Assembly (NCBI GenBank): GCA_026214975.1
Contig: JAOBSW010000233.1
Location: 62,001-126,000, forward strand
Reading direction: 5' to 3'
Origin: Gentiana macrophylla
Taxonomy: Eukaryota > Streptophyta > Magnoliopsida > Gentianales > Gentianaceae
Length of the DNA stretch: 64,000 nt
Shown: piece by piece, positions 46,358 through 58,510 of the stretch
Numbering within the stretch: the first letter of the stretch is position 1
How the letters are laid out: every line of letters starts with the position of its first letter
Translations under genes and position numbers: made by a program
Notes under the pieces: model-generated
What the model saw: the letters and a program-made list of their open reading frames with translations, nothing else
What the model was told of the DNA's origin: nothing
The model's database searches: none

Positions 46358-49300
46358 TATAATATCCCGATTTTCGAAAAAAGGGCATTTCAATCATTTA
46401 ACGAAAATCAGAATATTAGATTTATTTTAATTATTGGAATTAAAGAGAAAAAAAAGGAAATTAAAGGATTTGTTAATTAAGGAATTAAAATAAGTTTTAA
46501 TGGTACTAATAGGGAATTAAATTCCCAGTATTCAGAAGAAGAAAAAAAACAGTTTCACGCTAAAAGCTTTTGAGAGCAGAGGGGCGCTAGTTTGAGGAAA
46601 AAAGGGAGAAGAGACTTTCGGATTTCGAGGCTAATCCGTTGCTATTTTCAACAGACGTATCAAGAGGAAAATATTCTACGGAAGGAGAGGATCGTTTTGA
46701 TATCAACAATTAACCGGTTGGAGAAGGTAAGAATTCATTCGTTTTTGGTTCTAAGAAGTTATGGCTGTAAATTCTTAGTATAAGTTAGATGTTCTGAGTT
46801 TAGGTTGCTTTGATGTTCAAGAATCGTAGTTTGATCAATTTGGTTTGATCAATTTGTAGGTTAAATCGAAAGCTAGGTTCTTTTGGTGTTTTGGATCGTT
46901 TGTTGCTCGCAATTAAGCTAACGAGGTTTTCATATTGAATGATTGATGTTTTATAATGATTAATGTGAAGTAAGGGGTGTTCTTCAATCTGTGTATTGTT
47001 GTGTTATTGTTAATCGATGTAGTAAACAGATAATGTGTCGGTAATGTACCGTGCGTGTCAATTTATATTCTGGGATTTGTCTGTATGTTCGGCCGATGCT
47101 ATAGAGTATTGTTCTACTTTTAGTTTGGGGAAGCCACAGTATTTAATATTACTATTATTATTATAATATATTATTGTCCCTTGTTGGAATTGGTCCTGGT
47201 GCCGGCGCTGGAAAATTTTAAATTTTCATCGCCACGTCGCCAAATTGCGCTTTTAATTCAAGTAGTTTTGTTTCAAAAAACATAATTACAAATATTACTT
47301 CAATATCGCGCTTTTAACATAATTAGATACAAAAATTCAATTTATTGATAGACTTAAAACATACTACAAAACAGGAAAATTCAACATTTGTTTTCTAGAA
47401 TATTTAGAAACAAAAATCAAATTCATACTTGAAGATTGAGATTAGAATTTGAAGGAATAGATTAAAGATGGTGTATTATTTATTTGTGGGGAGGATTGAA
47501 AGATGAAATAAGAAGAGAAGAAGAGTCTGGGAAAAAAAAAAAAAAAAAAAAAAAAAAAGAAGGAAAGCAGCGAGAGGGGCGAGCAGGGAGGCAGGGGAAA
47601 AAGCTGAATCATATTTAGGAATTAAGATTAGACGTTAGAAAAGGATTGATCCGATTGCACATTGGGATTGAATTTGTTTTATTATATATATATATTATGT
47701 GTCTATAATTTAGACATAGTAAATTTTTTGGGCCTTTATCAACTGAACTAATTTTTTTTTTAGTTCAATTAAAATTTTTTTAGGCCTTTATTAACACATT
47801 CTATTACGTTAGATTGAATTAGATCTATACGGTTTTTTTTTTTTAAATTACTTAACACGTAAATCTACCAAATTATCGCTTGCTCGCCGCTCGCGCTTAT
47901 ACTAGCCGGCCCTGGATGAAACCCAGGTATGCCGTCGAATAAAAAAAAAAAAAAGGGGTAAAGAGAATGGTTATCGTGCAAGTTTCTTTTTTCTATATTA
48001 TTAAATTGATATATTCTAGGAAAAAAAATAAAAAAAAAAAAAAAAAGGTACTGATGCTTCGAATGGTGTACTATTCTAGGAAAGAACAAGGTGAAAATAA
48101 CAAAAGAATTGGATATGCATGTTTAGTGTATATATGCATATTTGCTGCTACTGCTTTTACACTTTCTTTCTTTCTTTTTCTTATGTTTGGGGTTGGTGTC
48201 GACAGTTTTAATAAAAAAAATAGAATAGAAGATTTAATAAATATATGATGTGTAGTTGTTTGGTGTTATTGTGTTATGTTATTTTCTTTCTTTCAGAAAA
48301 TATAAAAAAAAATACGATTGGTAGACAAATGGATTTAGTCATTTTAGTGGCTAGTGTTATCTTGATGTTTAGTTTGAATTGTAGTTCATTAATGATCCTA
48401 AATAAGATTAAATGAAAATGAACATGTCTCGATTGAGTTTCTGATGCGTTTAGTTCCGGCACCGAATGTACTTTTCAAGGGAGTTGAAGTTCGGGACCGT
48501 CGGAAAAGCATGAAAGGGCTTGTGCTTTGATGATTTAACTAGAGTTCATCAACGATATGCATGTAATTCTTTAAGCTTGAGTCAAGAGTCTAAGAAGAGG
48601 GAGTAGGAGTTTTTTTGTCCCGAATGAACCCAGTGGCTAGCTAATCACTTAATAAACGATTTGACTAGATAAAAGATTAAACATCATGAGAGCTTGGATA
48701 GCGCGAAGACAATATCGGCAATGTGAGGTTTGGCCGGATAAAGTGGTGATGATCACCGCCGGATTCTAGACCCGCCAGATAAAGTAGTGATCATTCCGCC
48801 GGACAAACTCATTTAACGATATAGACATTCATTCACCGGTCATCTCTCAGAGTTGTTGAGACAAAGTGGAATGGCTATCTCGGGACCACTAGAGATTTAA
48901 TTCTATAGGGGTTGCGTCTTTTGTCTTAGTGCATATCTCACTAAGTGTAGTCTCTCAAACACGTCAGAACAAAGATAAACTAAGTTAAGAATCCTACTGG
49001 GACCTCATATTATACCATGAATATAATGTGATAGTTTGTTGTAAGATCTTTTATTAATGGTTTAATAATAAAAGCGGCGTTTACTTTCTTTCATTATAAA
49101 ACGATTTTATTCAATAAACCTTCTACTCACATTAAGACATAAAGACTTACCCGTTACATGTTTTATGTTGAGAAGATGAACAGGTCTATGGAGATGATGA
49201 AAACGATGAGGACGTTTGATGCTTTTATATGAAGTTGCTTTCGAAGACTTTATTTTATTTCAAACTTTGGAATCTTAAACAATGTTGTTATTTTAATTGA

Positions 49301-49586
49301 ATGTTTCTTTTGTTTGGCTCGTTTTTAGAGGCCTTAATTTGTAAGACTAGATCGTTTGGTTTTCTTTTGTTTTGGAATTGATGTTCAATTTCTATTTTGG
49401 TTTTAGTGCAGCATTGAATCTTGTTCTACTTGATCTTTGGAATTTTTCCCCGAGTCATTTTGCTTCCGCATTGTGTTTATGATATATGACGTAAGACTTA
49501 TGTATAATTTTAGATTGTATTTGATATTATACATGCCGAACGTCCTTTTCCGGATAAGGACTCGGTGTCCGGGAATGGGCGTCACA
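46358..49586 (+). mobile_element. Solo LTR of the gypsy family, 3.2 kb, with internal insertion
   Basis: A 5-bp target duplication, ttttc, flanks it (46353-46357, 49587-49591). The empty site tttagtttttttcataccgatt is seen in block 2 at about 54431. It starts TATAATATCCCGATTTTCG and ends TCCGGATAAGGACTCGGTGTCCGGG...GTCACA, with the shared core gggagttgaagttcgggacc at about 48479. No primer site or coding region is present, so recombination between two LTRs removed the interior. About 47190-47930 looks like an added hAT-derived piece (gccggcgctgg...agccggccctgg), not proven. Confidence 0.85.
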
Positions 49587-49673
49587 TTTTCATACCGATT
49601 AAGAAAATTTATTAAATTGATTATGTGTCAGTAATTTTGATAAAGATTTCTAAAATAATATTTGACTGTTATT

Positions 49674-49850
49674 AACGCAAATGAGTGAAAAATGAGTAAG
49701 TATATAATAAATCAGAGAAAAAGTATAAGCTATGGCTCACTTTTCTACTTTGTGAAACATGCCTGAACGCTTTAGATTTTCTCAAAAGTGGATTCCACAC
49801 ATACAAACCCCTTTCACCGATAGATACACGTCGGGCACAATTGCAAATCA
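49674..49850 (-). pseudogene. F-box gene relic in block 1
   Basis: Minus-strand ERGLYVWNPLLRKSKAF matches the F-box-associated domain of copies 2 and 3. It continues as a short remnant and is cut at both sides. Confidence 0.75.
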
Positions 49851-49859
49851 TAATCACAA

Positions 49860-50690
49860 AGACCGATTTCAAACACGTTATTCATTCTCATTTAACTCTC
49901 TCACATTAATATATGTTTTGTGCACTTGTGAGGCACTGAAGAAAATTAAAGAAGCGACCGAAGACATGAAGGGTATGTATATCCTCTTATAGTAGATTAC
50001 ATCGCTTTAATATATAAAAAAAAAATCTGAAATTTCTATGGGGGCACGTCCCTCCTCCCCCCCTTGCTCCCTTGTGTCTGTGACTACCTACTAATGATGC
50101 TTCGTTTTTGTCTGGAATTTCGTTTAGATCCTCAAAACTTTGGGTATTTCATCAAGAACCGTGAGAATGCCAGAAAGCCGTCATTTAAAATTCATACAAG
50201 CCTTGGCGGTGCCACATGGAGTGGGGGGCACGTGCCCGGCCCCACTGAATTTTTCGGAATTTTTTATTTTATTATTCTGTTAGAACAATGTAGTTTAATA
50301 AGTTTTAAGAAAATATGCATACCATTCATGCCTACGATGACCTATTTATTAATTTCAAGGAGAAATGTTTAAAATGACAAAATTTATATATTAATTGACA
50401 TTTATTCCAGTGGATTGAATATAATATCAAAAATGATAAATTGTAATTCCACTGGACGATTAAGCCCTTCTTATTTTTTTTTGTTTTTGATTTTCTTTTA
50501 GTGAATTTATTTGATATTTAAAAGTTTTAGTAGGTTTGTTTGATAAAATTGAATCGTCTTTAAATGCCAAGTAAAGTAGTTTCGCCATTTTCGTTGTCTT
50601 TTTGTCTTTTTCACCATTTTTCAATCCACTTTTCTTTTTTGACAATTTCTTATCCACCTTTGTCTTTTATAACCATTACCCCTTATTTTT
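49860..50690. other. No gene recognised
   Basis: Contains a GC-rich ggggggcacgtgcccggcccc near 50225-50246, a common decayed transposon motif, and AT-rich sequence. No coding support. Confidence 0.5.
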
Positions 50691-51047
50691 AGGGGGAATG
50701 AGTGAGAAGGACAAAAATATTTCATCAATTGAGTAGAAGCGACGATCTTTTGAAACTTTTACATAAAGGACAAAACTATTTATTCACTGTCGAAATTCAA
50801 TCGCTTAAATTCATCGCTAAATTCACTATCAAAATTCATTAATTTTCAAAATTCATGTTTAAATTCACCGATTTTGGAATTCACCATCGAGATTCACTGA
50901 TTTTCGGGATTCACTGGAGAGATTCGTTGATTTTTGGGATTCACTGTTTGTCATTCTCGCTATAAAAATTATGCAGTTGTCCTTCTCCCTATAAAACATA
51001 TGTATTTAAAAATATTCCAGATTGTGTCCTTATCCCTAATTTCCCAT
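50691..51047. mobile_element. MITE family X, copy 2
   Basis: Shares with 45426-45815 the sequence gaaacttt...aaaggacaaaactatttattca, the ttcaccgatttt repeats, and the end attgtgtccttatccctaatttcc. Inverted ends: gggggaatgagtgagaaggac against the complement of gtccttatccctaatttccc. Confidence 0.65.
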
Positions 51048-51522
51048 TAATTTTATCCGGTGCCCTACTAGTTCCGGTTTCTAAAGTTCACTTCCTTGTC
51101 CAAGAGCTGGTGAGCTGCATCAATGTATATAAATATAGAACTTTTTCCCGTGTTGACCTAGATTTTTCGAACTATAGGCCCAACAAAGTTGTCGGTTGGT
51201 TGATTGTTTCCGGATATTTTGAAGTTGAAAAGTCCGGTATAATCTTGATATTTTCCATGTCATAAGTCGATCTAAATGTAGATCTATTCTTAGGCTTGCA
51301 GATGCACATAACAAGAGTAAAGAAAAGCATATTCGAGAAACTATGCATTTTGGGCACCAAAATCTGCAATTATGCCGATTCGCCTGCATATGTATTCATG
51401 CTCCTTTTGTAACAGAAAAAGGGAAAAGAGTTGCCTAACGAAAGTGGAAGTACATACAACCCAACATGCAGAAGAAATTAAGTGGCAAACAAAATTACTG
51501 TACAAAAGAAAAGGGAGCAAAG
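51048..51522. other. Intergenic, no gene recognised
   Basis: Open frames here are short and without domains. Confidence 0.5.
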
Positions 51523-52105
51523 TGTAATGTCCCACATTGGAAAAGTAGTAGAATGCTTTCACCTCCATATAAGTGTGAGGCAGTAAAAGTCTCATTAACT
51601 CGAAGTTAGCCCTTTTAGACCAAAGCGAGGACGACGGTCAAGCGATTGACCGGACATTTATGACTCATTTAGCGCTTCAGGCCCGAGTCTGGGGGCGTTA
51701 CTGAAAAGGTATTCAGAGCCGACTATCGAGACGGAACTATCGCTACGCGATCGCATAAGAAGACGGTGTAAGGATGGCCTCTGAAGTTACCTCTGGTAAG
51801 GACGATCCGGGAACGATCTTGCATTGCGTCTGGCGAGGACGCCACGATCCCCTTATAAGGTGGGGAGAATGTAATGTCCCACATTGGAAAAAGTAGTAAA
51901 ACGCTCACCTCCATATAAGTGCTGAGACATAAAAGTCTTGTCAACTTGGGTTAGCGCTTTTAGACCAAAGCGAGGCGAGACATAAAGTGTCTTCATTAAC
52001 TTGGTTAAATTTTTTAGATCAAAAAGAAAGACGACGGTCTAAGCGGTTGACCGGACATTTACGACTCATTTAAGCTCACTTAGGCGAGGTCCTGGAGGCG
52101 TTACA
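51523..52105 (+). mobile_element. TRIM (terminal-repeat retrotransposon in miniature), complete
   Basis: 5' LTR 51523-51701 and 3' LTR 51870-52105 start TGTAATGTCCCACATTGG and end GGCGTTAC(A). A primer site with ggtattcagagccgac follows the first LTR (51708). A polypurine tract aaggtggggagaa precedes the second (51857-51869). The interior is only about 170 bp and codes for nothing. Flanks share aaag. The longer 3' LTR has an internal duplication (gagacataaagtgtcttc). It must move with enzymes from another element. Confidence 0.9.
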
Positions 52106-52264
52106 AAAGTGCAATCAAATTATCTGCTACAAACATCTCAATATGCAGGCATAAAGTTTCATTTTACAATGACAGCTTACATAAAAAGATAAAAGAGATT
52201 CCATTCTTACAAAAGGAGGGCAGGCAAATGCTTACAACATTGTCTTAAAAATAAAATTTTGAAA

Positions 52265-52550
52265 TTGAGAAACTAACCACAAACATTAGGAGAAACCAAA
52301 CATTCAGCATACACAAAAACTTCATTCAACGATTTGAGACCGCCCAGTTGAATTTTCCTAAATTCCTTGTCTTCAGAACTGTATACAAGCATCTAAAAAA
52401 AAACAATTTCGCCGTTTCTTGAAATGAAAAGAACCTTTTTTCATGCCGTAGTGCTTTGCAGGATGAACACTACCATCATAAGGAACATAAACCTCTTTAG
52501 ACCAAGATTCTTCAACTCCAAACTTATCCCATCACCAACAAATCTGCTTT
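52265..52550 (-). pseudogene. F-box C-terminal relic
   Basis: The minus strand shows decayed versions of FGVEESW-K and RNGEIV, and acttcattcaacgatttgag parallels the last exon part of copies 2 and 3 (VFVYVESMV). It lies just downstream of copy 3 in the same direction. Confidence 0.7.
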
Positions 52551-52685
52551 CACCCACAAGACTTGTCAATATGCAAGCAACATCTAACTTACGACATTAA
52601 AGATTAGAGATTCCATTCTTACAAAAGAAAGGCAGATGCTTAGAACATTGTCTTAAAACCATTTCGGAACCGAAACTAACCACAT

Positions 52686-53828
52686 TCACAACGGCTCGTG
52701 GCATTGCAAAGGAACCATGCTTTCAACATACACAAAAACGTCACTGATATATTTGAAGCCACCCAGCTGAATACTCTGAAATTTTTCGTCCTTAGAACGC
52801 CAAACATGCAAACCTGAATCATTTACGAAAACAATTTCGCCATTTCTTGAAATGCAAAGAACTGACTTTTTTGGAAGAAAGGCCATTCCTTTTGCAGGAA
52901 GAACATCTCTATAAGGAAGAGAAATCACTTTAGACCAAGATTCTTCAACTCCAAACTTATCCATTATCCACAAATCTGCTTTCATTGAGTAATTATCACA
53001 AAGCAGAGAAGGACGCCCATTCAATACTCCCATTCCCCAATTACAAACACCACATTCATAATATGGCCCTCTCACTTCTTCATATTTCTCACTCACCATA
53101 TCTAAGCAAACAATCTTCTTGTTCTGACTCGAAGTATAAATTTGATTGGAAATCCAAAAGATCTTGCCAATAGCATACTTTCCGGTAGCATAATTAAGAA
53201 TCCCACCCTTTAAATCTTCAATTCTCCTCCATGAATCTCCCCGGAGACTATATACCTTAAGTTCAGTCTCATAAACACCTCCGCGACAAACACACAACAC
53301 TTCCACGACTTTGTAATCATCATTTAACTCATCATACCCGAATCCATAGGCAACAAAGGAACAACCTTTCAAAATGGAATTTGAACTAGGCAAAAGCTTA
53401 GATTTTCTCAAAACTGGATTCCACACATACAAACTCCTTTCACCCCTTTCACCCATAGATAAACAAACCAACCCATTAACAATACCAACAATCTGAAGAG
53501 ACACGTCAGGCTGCTGAGACGGGTATTCAATATCGGAAATATGGGCAGAAGGCTCATGCAAAACAGAATAAAGTGAACATTGTTTCATACCAGAATTAGA
53601 AGACTGAGTAGTGAATAAGAGCTGCTGATTATTGGAATGCTTGCCTTCCCTTGAAGATTTGGAGAAATGGGACCTGGCAAATTGTGGGCTTGATATCATA
53701 GACAGCCATTGTTTTGATACGCACTTAAATCTCATGAGGCGTTTCACCGGAAGATGCAGAAGGATTTCTGTAATCAGATCTTGAGGAAGTCGGCCAACAT
53801 TTGCAGATTTTGGAGAATTTTCCGCCAT
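52686..53828 (-). CDS. F-box protein with F-box-associated interaction domain (intact, 380 aa)
   Basis: Single-exon reading frame from ATG 53828 to a stop at 52686. The F-box occupies about residues 14-52 (LPQDLITEILLHLPVKRLMR, then FKCVSKQWLSMISSPQFARS) and should bind the SKP1 subunit of an SCF ubiquitin ligase. An F-box-associated (type 1) domain follows from about residue 95 to 350 (VGIVNGLVCLSMGERGER; YVWNPVLRKSKLLPSSN; FGYDELNDDYKVVEVL; DKFGVEESWSKVISLPY; RNGEIVFVNDSGLHVW). Length and layout are usual for CPR1/CPR30-like plant F-box proteins. The substrate is unknown. No break is seen, unlike its neighbours, so it is the best candidate for a functioning gene here. Confidence 0.92.
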   Translation of the reverse strand: MAENSPKSANVGRLPQDLITEILLHLPVKRLMRFKCVSKQWLSMISSPQFARSHFSKSSREGKHSNNQQLLFTTQSSNSGMKQCSLYSVLHEPSAHISDIEYPSQQPDVSLQIVGIVNGLVCLSMGERGERSLYVWNPVLRKSKLLPSSNSILKGCSFVAYGFGYDELNDDYKVVEVLCVCRGGVYETELKVYSLRGDSWRRIEDLKGGILNYATGKYAIGKIFWISNQIYTSSQNKKIVCLDMVSEKYEEVRGPYYECGVCNWGMGVLNGRPSLLCDNYSMKADLWIMDKFGVEESWSKVISLPYRDVLPAKGMAFLPKKSVLCISRNGEIVFVNDSGLHVWRSKDEKFQSIQLGGFKYISDVFVYVESMVPLQCHEPL

Positions 53829-53960
53829 TTTCTTTTTGGAAGCCTTGGAAGAGATTCGTTGTAATGATTATGCGCAGTAAATATAACTTATTAGATAATA
53901 AGCCCTACATGTGTTAGCTTCCTATTTTACCCTTTGTTAAAATCTATCTATTAATATGTT

Positions 53961-54362
53961 GGCGCTTTTATCAAGCACTATTTAAAATCGCTTACTATGC
54001 GCGCGATTACTTTCTTGGCATCATATAAATCTCTTTTGGCACCACATTTAATATTTTTATTATTTTGATCAACACACGTCTGTGGCAAATCGATGTCCGT
54101 TTTGCAGATGAAAAGTTATCGAAACTAACGTTGGTTCAATACCAACGTTAGTGATAAATGATTTTACTGATGATGATGATTTTCTGATTATAAAATGTCA
54201 TTATTGAAAACGCCGACACATCGACGTTGTTAATGAATCGAAACATCGGTGCATTTTTACGCACGTATCATGGTGCCAAAAAGTGATTTGGTGATGAAGT
54301 AAATGAAAATTAATATAAAAAAAAGTGTCAATAGTAAAATGATGGTGTTAATAGAACTCGCC
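53961..54362. mobile_element. MITE family Y, copy 2
   Basis: Perfect 9-bp duplication taatatgtt at 53952-53960 and 54363-54371. Inverted ends match copy 1. It lies at the corresponding place upstream of F-box copy 3, so the insertion came before the block duplication. Confidence 0.85.
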
Positions 54363-54585
54363 TAATATGTTTTGTTAGACTTTTCATAAAAAAAAAAGGA
54401 ATACTACCTCCGTTTTAAAATATAAGTCTGTTTAGTTTTTTTCATACCGATTAAGAAAAATTATTAAATTGATTATGTGTCAGTAATTTTGATAAAAATT
54501 TCTAAAATGACATTTGACTGTTATTAACATAAAAAAAAAATGAAAAATGAATAAGTATATAATAAATTAGAGGAAAGAGTATAAG

Positions 54586-54722
54586 CTATGACTCACTTTT
54601 CCACTTTGTGAAACATGCCTGAACGCTTTTAAATTTTCTCAAAAATGGATTCCACACATACAAACCCCTTTCACCGATAGATACACGTCGGGCAGAGGGC
54701 TCATACAAAACAAAATAAAGAA
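54586..54722 (-). pseudogene. F-box gene relic in block 2
   Basis: ARRVSIGERGLYVWNPFLRK on the minus strand is the counterpart of 49674-49850. Confidence 0.75.
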
Positions 54723-54924
54723 ATACGGCTTTATCGGCATTACGGTTTCGTTTGTGGTACTGTGAATATTTCCGACACCCTATAAATTGTTTTTGACACC
54801 ACAATATTATTTGTATTATTTTTTTTGCTTCAACACCACCAAAAAAAAATACCCATTATACCACAAATTTTAAAAAATACAATTTAGTCCTTTGATTATT
54901 TAAATTAAACATTATAATCCAAAT

Positions 54925-55082
54925 CAACATTCATCTTCATCTTCATCTCCATCTCCATCTTCAACTTCATCTCCATTTTCATCTTCATCTTCTCCAACCT
55001 TGTTCATCATCAAAATTCATCTTCATCTTCTTCAACCTTTTTCATCATCAAAATTCATCTTCATCTTCTCCAACCTTTTCAC
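54925..55082. repeat. CATCTT-rich simple repeat with a tandem 50-bp unit
   Basis: catcttcatctccatctcc runs lead into repeated ttcatcatcaaaattcatc and ttcatcttctccaacctt units, about three copies. Confidence 0.85.
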
Positions 55083-55299
55083 CCAAATATCATTTTCAAA
55101 CAATATGGAAGTGATCACACTGAAAATGGTACTATAAATCATATCCCTAGTTGCCCCGAATCATGCTCAATTGATTTGTGATAGATGAAATAATGCACGA
55201 AATACGTATCGATTGCCTAATACCGGTTCCTCGGTTAGTAATTCTGAATCTTTACATTTTATCCCGATCTTTGGTGCTGTTTCATCTCATTTTATGTGA

Positions 55300-56400
55300 T
55301 TTTCAGGAATACCATAATATGGGCTAAATAGAGAGGGATCCGGATTAGAGAAAGAAACATTGGGCCGAAGTCAGAAGAAGTCAAATTGAAGTCTGCAGAA
55401 ACCCTAACCGCCGCCGCGGAAACTTGGAGGACATGAAAAGAAGAGAGCCGTGATCTGCATTAAGTCGGTTAGGTTAAATCAACTAGGCCGGTTTACTGCT
55501 CTATATAAGGCTGTGCAAGTTTATTGTCACAAAATAATACGGTAATACCATACGATCATATACAATTCATATACACTTTTCTATGAGATAAAGAAGTTTG
55601 TTATTTTCTTTGAGTTTGTTGCTTGGTTATCTCCTCCAATCCATCAACTAGCTTGAGTTGATCAAGCTAGTCGCCATTGATAAATGCATGAAACTTTGAA
55701 CGTTCCTTCGTATTTTAATCATGGTAGATTTAGTTAGATTAACGTGTTGTAATTGATCTGCATGTCTAAACGAATCGTAATGAACTAGAGTAATCAGAAC
55801 AAAATGATGTAGATTTCAGAATTAGATCTGGCCAATCTGCTTATTGTAGTCGTAAATTAACAAAAAGGACTTGCAAGGTGAAGTGTTAGTTTGGACATAG
55901 TTTGATCAATCCCTAGGAACGTGCTAGTCAACCCATGATAGCTGCTTAGGGAGGTACTCGGTTTGCACCGGCAATCTCTAATACTTATTGCGTGTGAGTT
56001 AATTCAACCAACGAAGGAGGTTAACTGCATATAGACGTCTACTACCCTTTCAATGAAAGTAGATAAGATATGGAGAATGCACCCGTAGATAAAACTGAAT
56101 TAGAAAACGTTCTGGTTAATCTATGTAATTACGAGGAAAAGTAGACATAAAGATTAATGACACCAAAAAAGGAGATTGGAGAGGAGAGATATACCAATTA
56201 CCCTTTTATGTATTTATGTTGGTCAAGGGACCATTATTGTCTTCTTGTCTAGATTTAATGGTTATTATCTATGTTGCATTGTCTCTGTGAGATCGACCTG
56301 GACTCGCATCTACTATATTACGATTGGCCTAGTACTCTTGCTAGTATTTCGTGCGTATTAGTGGCTTACACGCGGATCAGGAAGCAAAATGGAATAAATA
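55300..56400 (+). repeat. Probable relic gypsy (Athila/Tat-type) LTR
   Basis: ctctgtgagatcgacctggactcgc (56280-56304) with taccactata-like catctactatattacg following, and a closing cttacacgcggatcag, recall the 3' part of Athila/Tat LTRs. This is from memory of the family, and no partner LTR or coding sequence is present. No other gene is seen in this stretch. Confidence 0.3.
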
Positions 56401-56720
56401 TTCGTACTTCATGGCTTGAAACACCATTAAATAGGGGAAAATAAAGTTTTTTTTTTTTTGAATTTTCCGATCGGCGACGTTTATAGCCCAGCACTGAAAA
56501 TATTTGTGTGTTTTTACATCATCCAAACATGATACAAACAATCACACAAACACAAATATACAATCAAAAATAAAAACAACTTAATTCAAACAATTAATCC
56601 AAACTTAAATAAACGTAATAAATAAAAATGTGAAACTGATCCAGACATATTCCCAAAAATAAGTCAAATACAATAACAATGATCCAAAAGTAATCCAGAA
56701 GAGTTTTAATGGAATTGTTT

Positions 56721-57577
56721 TTAAGATGTTGGACGTCTGATAAACTCCACATTAAACACGCCATGATTATCTGTTGGTTGATCAATGACTTCGAAACTGC
56801 ATGTATCTCAAACACTGAGGTTATCTCACTTAGGGAATCATTCAACCCGCTTGAACGAACTTGTTGATAGTGTCCAACAGAAGCTACAATTATAGAAGGC
56901 AATGATTCCCCTGTGGCACTTCGTAGCTCCACAATCTTGTTTCGCAACATGTCATTTGTTTTAGCAAATGGTATTGGAATATTCTACCAATCACAAAAAA
57001 AATTAAATAGTGTTAGAAAGTGCAACCAGGAAAAAGATAAAACAAGAAAACAACTAAAAAGATTTTAACATATCTCACCACATAACCATGTGAAAATTCC
57101 TAGTCTACCAGCGTCGTCTCAAAATGGGGATTTTCGTTACCATCATCCTCAGCATCATCATCTTCACTCTCACTCTTGGAATCAGAAAAAATATTCTCAC
57201 AGGAATTGTGACCCAGCACAATAGTGTTAAAAGTGAAATCCCCTCTGTGCTCAAACATTATGAACTCCCGGATTCAAGTGATGAGCATCCACATCTCGCT
57301 CCCAACCTTTCCAAAGAAAGCGAAGAAGTCCATCATTTTTCGGTCCAACACTCACTTCCCATGTGCCTATTCGGCTATCGAGAACAACCCTACCTAGGTT
57401 TCGCAGCATGTCGTTCAAATTATTAACGTATTTTTGTGGTAGTGTCTATGAAGAAAGAAACATATCACGTTATTTCAATCATAACAAAGCGATAAAAATG
57501 TAGGTTAATTAATAATTACATACCAAACTTGTTGCAAATCCTCCCAAAAGAACTTTGAAGAAACGATCATTATCCAT
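56721..57577 (-). pseudogene. B3-domain (REM-type) transcription factor gene, three exons with breaks
   Basis: Exon 1 (57577-57524) encodes MDNDRFFKVLLGGFATSL and ends at a GTATGT donor. Exon 2 (57445-57079) follows a TTCATAG acceptor: TLPQKYVNNLNDMLRNLG, GTWEVSVGPKNDGLLRFLWK, GWERDVDAHHLNPG, then after a frameshift at about 57268 FEHRGDF and an acidic linker SKSESEDDDAEDDG. A TAG falls near 57097. Exon 3 (56983-56721) holds a second, degenerate B3 domain (IPIPFAKTNDMLRNK) and, after another shift near 56808, CSFEVIDQPTDNHGVFNVEF, then a stop. B3 domains bind DNA in plant-specific regulators. Exon edges are clean, so this is a recently broken gene or one with sequence errors. Confidence 0.75.
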
Positions 57578-58320
57578 TTTCTTCACTGTAGATTAAAAAG
57601 AGAATCATAATTTGAATCAGAATCAGTCAACATGCCATTACAAAACAAGACAACATAGATACGCAAGCCAAACATAACCAATCATACAAAACATGACTAG
57701 TGCTTTAATCCATTACATACCTGAAGTTCTTGTACGATCAAGAAGTGTTGTTTGTTTTAATACCTGAAGTTCTTCCACTTTGATTTCTTTTAATTGTTCG
57801 TCGATAGACTACCAGTTTTCAAAGGACATTAGGCCTTTGTATGTAGATAATGGCTAGCCTGAATCAGTCAATTAAGAAATGGATATCCTTGGCATATCAA
57901 CTTATGAGAGATATTAACATATGGATATCATTGGTAATTTCTTAATGGAACTGATTCAGGTAAGTCACTCTACAAAAACAGCAAAGAGATCCCAATCTGT
58001 TAAAGCAAAGAGATCTCACAGCTTATATTATCGGGTCCACACAACACACATAATGGGCAAAACACCTCTACCTTTAACTAACACACTTACATTGCAATGA
58101 AACACATCTAAGTATACTTTTAACTAACACACTTTTCATTTTAACTCATTTACATGGCCACAATTCATAGTTTGAAAGTTATTTACAATGTGAAGAAATA
58201 CACTAATTCATAGTTGGGTGTATACTAATTCATTGGTGGACAATTGTTTACAAAGATGTTTACAATGTCAAGAAACACATTAATTCAAAGTTGATAGGTG
58301 CATATTAATTATGCCATTAT
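57578..58320. other. Upstream of B3 gene, no other gene seen
   Basis: AT-rich. It contains repeated phrases (cctgaagttctt, twice near 57720 and 57762; actaacacactt, twice near 58077 and 58122) but no coding signal. Confidence 0.5.
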
Positions 58321-58324
58321 AAAA

Positions 58325-58510
58325 AAATCCAGCATATAACGTCAGCAGGGTTGACGTTACATTGAGACAGTAAAGTCAGCCATGTCGACGTTCTGAAGCA
58401 ATGTTAACGTCACCCACACTAAGGAAGAACTGGGTAACCCTGCTGGACATTTATGATCTAAACGTCACACTAGCTGACGTTACATTTGCACCAAAATGTC
58501 AGTTTATACG
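58325..58510. repeat. MITE-like sequence with repeated AACGTCAGC/GCTGACGTT words
   Basis: aacgtcagcagggttgacgtt, gtcgacgttc, aacgtcac and agctgacgttac appear in opposite orientations. Similar words occur inside MITE family Y. Ends are not clear. Confidence 0.5.

Noticed and set aside
57124..57426. 100-codon plus-strand frame with a hydrophobic N-terminus, signal-peptide-like
   Set aside because: Antisense of the B3-gene exon 2. The hydrophobic look comes from reading the acidic GAT/GAA linker backwards.
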